The position numbers and the translations under genes were made by a program. Below the pieces are notes generated by a model that searched no databases, was not told where the DNA came from, and was given only the letters and a program-made list of their open reading frames with translations. A stretch of 64,000 nt of DNA from UBA6623 sp965248235 (GTDB lineage: Bacteria > Acidobacteriota > Terriglobia > Bryobacterales > UBA6623). The stretch spans positions 1,674,001-1,738,000 of the forward strand of contig CBDFIU010000005.1 in NCBI GenBank assembly GCA_965248235.1. The letters are read 5' to 3'. Below are positions 61,053 to 64,000 of the stretch, piece after piece (the stretch's first letter is position 1; each line of letters starts with the position of its first letter).

Positions 61053-62996
61053 ATGAATAACGGGGGAAATCATCGGAAAGGGGGGTTAGGGGAAGGTGAG
61101 CCTTTGCCGCGGGCTGATGCCTCCGAAAAGCCGGCTGAGGCGCCGCTCGACCGGGAAGTGACGTCAAAGCAATCCAAGATCTTGAATCTTGTAGAGGACC
61201 TCGGACTGGGGAACTACCGCCAGCTCGGTGTTTGGGGTTTGGCAGCGTTACTGGTCGTATTGATCTGGTGGAACTGGGAGGACTTTCGACAGCGGCCGTT
61301 TGTAGGAGAGGTAGTCGCCTGGATTGAACGGGATCAGTTGGACCCGGCCGATTCAGATCGTTTTACGGTAGCGATCGCCCGCTTAGAAAATGACCTGGAG
61401 CGGAAGCACGAGGGCCTGATTTTCGAATCGCTGAACGAAGCGTTTTCGACCGAAGACGAAAATGCCGTTCAGATTCTGCGGTTCGATCGGATAATTGAGC
61501 GAGGAGGTGGGGATCTCGAAGCCGCCGTGGCGAAGGCACATCAAACGGCGCGGGCTTATCTCGACGAGACCGGGGCGGATGTATTGATTTGGGGGGCGGT
61601 GCTGGGAAGCGGAGAAGAAAGCACTCCGAAGCTGTACTGGACCCCGGCTCGGGATGTGGATCGGGCCCGTGACTGGGGCCGCTACGAAACAGAAGACCTC
61701 GCGCTGCCTGAAGTTTTCTGGACGGATTTGGCGGACATCTTGCGGCTTCTTGTGGTCACGCGGGATGCGGAATTTCAGTTGCTTGACGGCCATTTCGTGG
61801 CGGATCGGCTCGGGCCGTTCGTCGACAAAGTGCGCAGCCTACTGACCGGCGGAGGGCCTGGTTGGGCTGCGGACACACGGGCGCGAGTGCAGCTTGTCCT
61901 TGCGGATTCGCTTGTGACGGTTGGCCGGCAGGCGGGACTCAGCGAACCATTCAGAGAAGCTATCGATCTGTACGGAAAGGTGTTGAGCCACAACACCCGG
62001 GAGAAGGTGCCACTGGACTGGGCGATGACGCAGAACAACCTCGGTACCGCGCTTCGGAGACTCGGGGAGCGGGAGAGTGGGACGGAGCGGCTGCAGCAGG
62101 CATTGGCGGCCTACCGCGCGGCGCTCGAAGAACTGACCCCGGAGAAGGTGCCGCTGGACTGGGCGACGACGCAGAGCAGCCTCGGCAACGCGCTTCAGAG
62201 CCTCGGGGAGCGGGAGAGTGGGACGGAGCGGCTGGAGCTGGCGGTGGGGGCCTACCGCGCGGCGCTCGAAGAGCGGACCCGCGAGAAGGTGCCGCTAAGT
62301 TGGGCGATGACGCAGAACAACCGCGGCAATGCGCTTCGGAAACTCGGGGAGCGGGAGAGTGGGACGGAGCGGCTGGAACTGGCGGTGGGGGCCTACCGCG
62401 CGGCGCTCGAAGAGTGGACCCGGGAGAAGGTACCGCTGAACTGGGCGCGGACGCAGAACAACCGCGGCAACGCGCTTGCGAGACTCGGGGAGCGGGAGAG
62501 TGGGACGGAGCGGCTGGAGCTGGCGGTCGAGGCCTACCGCGCGGCGCTCGAAGAGCGGACCCGCGAGAAGGTGCCGCTAAGTTGGGCGATGACGCAGAAC
62601 AACCGCGGCAATGCGCTTCGGAAACTCGGGGAGCGGGAGAGTGGGACGGAGCGGCTGGAGTTGGCGGTGGGGGCCTACCGCGCGGCGCTCGAAGAGTGGA
62701 CCCGGAAGAAGGTGCCGCTGAACTGGGCGACGACGCAGAACAACCTCGGCAGCGCACTTCTGAGACTCGGGGAGCGGCGGAAGGAAGCGCCGCTGGTTTG
62801 CGATGCTTTGGGAGTGCATCTGGTGGGTTGGGAAGTTTTCAGTGAGGCCGGGGCGAGCCACTATACCACCATGGCCAAAAACGGAATCGAGTCCGATCTT
62901 GCGGTATTGAAACACGTCGCGGAGGCTGTCGAATACGAGGAGTGTATAGACCGTCACCGGCAGGCGCTAGACGCTGCGTTGGGCGGCGAGGAATAG
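61053..62996 (+). CDS. Membrane-anchored protein with tandem TPR-like repeats
   Basis: About 647 residues from ATG 61053 (in-frame GTG at 61047). One membrane segment near residue 60 (LGVWGLAALLVVLIWW) precedes a domain of about 200 residues containing GADVLIWGAVLG, as in periplasmic or cytoplasmic sensor proteins. Then come five full and one partial 47-residue TPR-like repeats of the form WAMTQNNLGTALRRLGERES...AYRAALEE. Repeats are nearly identical in DNA (141 bp period). The C-terminal 80 residues are unique. It probably scaffolds or senses partners. It is flanked by IS1595 copies E and F, and copy E ends 35 bp upstream. Confidence 0.88.
   Translation: MNNGGNHRKGGLGEGEPLPRADASEKPAEAPLDREVTSKQSKILNLVEDLGLGNYRQLGVWGLAALLVVLIWWNWEDFRQRPFVGEVVAWIERDQLDPADSDRFTVAIARLENDLERKHEGLIFESLNEAFSTEDENAVQILRFDRIIERGGGDLEAAVAKAHQTARAYLDETGADVLIWGAVLGSGEESTPKLYWTPARDVDRARDWGRYETEDLALPEVFWTDLADILRLLVVTRDAEFQLLDGHFVADRLGPFVDKVRSLLTGGGPGWAADTRARVQLVLADSLVTVGRQAGLSEPFREAIDLYGKVLSHNTREKVPLDWAMTQNNLGTALRRLGERESGTERLQQALAAYRAALEELTPEKVPLDWATTQSSLGNALQSLGERESGTERLELAVGAYRAALEERTREKVPLSWAMTQNNRGNALRKLGERESGTERLELAVGAYRAALEEWTREKVPLNWARTQNNRGNALARLGERESGTERLELAVEAYRAALEERTREKVPLSWAMTQNNRGNALRKLGERESGTERLELAVGAYRAALEEWTRKKVPLNWATTQNNLGSALLRLGERRKEAPLVCDALGVHLVGWEVFSEAGASHYTTMAKNGIESDLAVLKHVAEAVEYEECIDRHRQALDAALGGEE
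62001..62776 (+). repeat. 141-bp tandem repeats inside the TPR gene
   Basis: Units begin at 62001, 62142, 62283, 62424, 62565 and 62706 (partial). Units 3 and 5 are almost identical, and so are units 4 and 6, so a 282-bp double unit appears to have duplicated recently. The constant spacing keeps the frame open on both strands. Confidence 0.93.
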
Positions 62997-63104
62997 GCGA
63001 GGTCGGGGGCGAGAGCTTGCAAGTTCCTGGCCACCGCTTAGCGGGAAGAATTCGAAGGTTGCTGAGGTTTCGGGAATCGGATCAAGAGCGAGGAAAACAC
63101 GGTA

Positions 63105-64000
63105 GATGGGTATTTACTTGACTCAGGTATTGGGAAATAGCCCCTACATGTTGTGGTCGTCCGTAGCGCGTGTCGCGGTGCCTCCGACCAGCGATTTGTA
63201 GGGTGCCGGTGGCACGGCGACGGCCTGTTGAACCAGGCGGTAAAAGAGCTTGCCTCGACTTCTGGACTTGCGGCGGTTGAAGCGGAAGGCGAATTCGTCG
63301 AGGTAGGAGTCGAGATGCTCGTGACTGACCGCTCCTTGATGCGTGCCCAGTATCCAGCGCTTCACTAACGACACCACGCGGTGCACCCGGGGGAGCAGTT
63401 TCGAGGCGCGCGCCGGTTGCCCCTCCAGGTAGCTCACCTCGTGGCGATAGCCGTCGCCTTCGAGCGGTTCGTATCCCAGCCAACCGTCGGTATGGACCAC
63501 GCTGCCGGGTTCGATCGACTCGCCGACGAAGGCCATCAAGCTGTCCCCGGAGGCGTTGGGAATGGTGCGTATCCGAACCCGCCCGATGCCGGCACCATCT
63601 TCCTCGGCCGCTACTACAATCAGCGCCTTAGCGTCGGTTTGGCGACCGCGCACGCCCTCCTCCAAGCCTCCTAAGTAAGTCTCGTCAACCTCCACGCGCC
63701 CGCTGAGCCGATCGCGTCCGGGCCGCACCATGGCGCGCCGGAGCTTATGCAACCAAGTCCAGGCCGTTTTGTAGCTGCCCAGGCCCAACACCCGCTGCAA
63801 GCCCAGCGCGCTCGCCCCGTTCTTCTGGCTCGTGAGCCACCACATGGCTCGAAACCAACTCTGGAGGGGTTGGCGGGTGTCTTGAAATATTGTGCCCGCC
63901 GTTGGAGAAGCTTGATGCCCGCAGCCGGCGCACTCCAGCAGCGCTGTCCGCACCGCCCACGCTTTGTCGTGCCCGCATCGCGGACAACGAAAACCCTCCG
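63105..64000 (-). mobile_element. IS1595-family element, right-end part, inverted (copy F)
   Basis: The right end of the element begins at 63105 and reads leftward into the TPR gene region; the left end lies beyond the window. The first 896 bp match the other copies. The flank ACACGGTA (63097-63104) is the expected target duplication. Copies E and F form an inverted pair around the TPR gene. Confidence 0.95.
63144..64000 (-). CDS. IS1595-family transposase, copy F (5' end outside window)
   Basis: The visible 285 codons match the other copies, from the zinc ribbon (CPRCGHDK at the window edge) through the VDETYLGG, VHTDGW and SYLDEFAF motifs to the stop. The gene start lies beyond base 64000. 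Confidence 0.95.
   Translation of the reverse strand, partial: EGFRCPRCGHDKAWAVRTALLECAGCGHQASPTAGTIFQDTRQPLQSWFRAMWWLTSQKNGASALGLQRVLGLGSYKTAWTWLHKLRRAMVRPGRDRLSGRVEVDETYLGGLEEGVRGRQTDAKALIVVAAEEDGAGIGRVRIRTIPNASGDSLMAFVGESIEPGSVVHTDGWLGYEPLEGDGYRHEVSYLEGQPARASKLLPRVHRVVSLVKRWILGTHQGAVSHEHLDSYLDEFAFRFNRRKSRSRGKLFYRLVQQAVAVPPAPYKSLVGGTATRATDDHNM

Noticed and set aside
61960..62757. Long open frame on the minus strand across the TPR repeats
   Set aside because: It repeats with the same 141-bp period, encodes low-complexity Ser/Ala/Pro/Arg strings and has no start signal; it is a by-product of the repeat.
62001..62776. CRISPR-like array
   Set aside because: The repeats are directly adjacent coding units of 141 bp without unique spacers, and no cas gene is present.
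59974..63104. Composite transposon formed by IS1595 copies E and F
   Set aside because: Copy E has its own near-perfect target duplication, and F's inner flank is unrelated; independent insertions fit better on the available sequence.
1..64000. tRNA or rRNA genes
   Set aside because: No cloverleaf with CCA-type acceptor or rRNA-like conserved core was noticed on reading; a covariance search could not be run.

Overview
The window looks like a chromosomal segment of a GC-rich Acidobacteriota-type bacterium. The evidence is three very similar MIGxxISHYE serine/threonine kinases fused to TolB/WD40-like propellers, a fragment of the VWFA-related domain family typical of Acidobacteria, a CRTAC1/ASPIC-UnbV FG-GAP protein, Tat-exported Gfo/Idh and ThuA proteins, and SBBP/BNR-repeat proteins. 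This placement rests on protein-family content only; no rRNA, tRNA or CRISPR array was seen. The number of broken genes and identical insertion sequences suggests a genome that is, or recently was, under strong IS expansion and gene decay.

Layout. 0-4 kb: an IS1595 right end, a membrane-anchored SGNH protein, an FHA-GAF-SpoIIE phosphatase and a Fur-family regulator. 4-5.5 kb: an IS110 element with a structured leader, bounded by 37-bp inverted repeats. 5.5-10 kb: a secreted PQQ-type propeller with an EF-hand insert and a kinase gene broken by one in-frame TGA. 9.9-17 kb: two identical 1036-bp IS1595 copies, a HyuA-like ATPase, a thioredoxin whose start lies in an orphan copy of the IS110 leader, a secreted beta-helix protein, and an SBBP/BNR gene split cleanly by an IS. 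18-23 kb: guaB, a PhoD-like phosphatase and a decayed McrB-like ATPase. 23-28 kb: a minus-strand operon of four glycosyltransferases followed by a Tat-exported propeller. 28-46 kb: a SixA-like phosphatase, queC, a frameshifted kinase, a GH51 arabinofuranosidase, TPR and FG-GAP proteins, an intact 1011-aa kinase, a Xer recombinase, a radical SAM protein and a TRAP permease pair. 46-64 kb: a VWFA remnant, a Gfo/Idh oxidoreductase, a DAO-family oxidase, gpmI, a DUF4160 remnant, a sugar-acid dehydratase, ThuA, a lipoprotein, a DUF481 barrel, a TPR protein built from 141-bp tandem repeats, and three more IS1595 copies, one of them internally scrambled.

Functional themes are inferred. Carbohydrate scavenging is suggested by the GH51 enzyme, an IlvD/EDD dehydratase resembling pentonate dehydratases, a Gfo/Idh enzyme, ThuA and TRAP permeases. 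Envelope glycan assembly is suggested by the glycosyltransferases, and Ser/Thr phospho-signalling by three kinases and the FHA-SpoIIE protein. The most distinctive feature is the mobile DNA: one IS1595-family element in six copies (24-bp inverted ends, 8-bp target duplications), one IS110-family element plus a transposase-less copy of its leader, and at least four kinds of palindromic intergenic repeat or MITE-like element.
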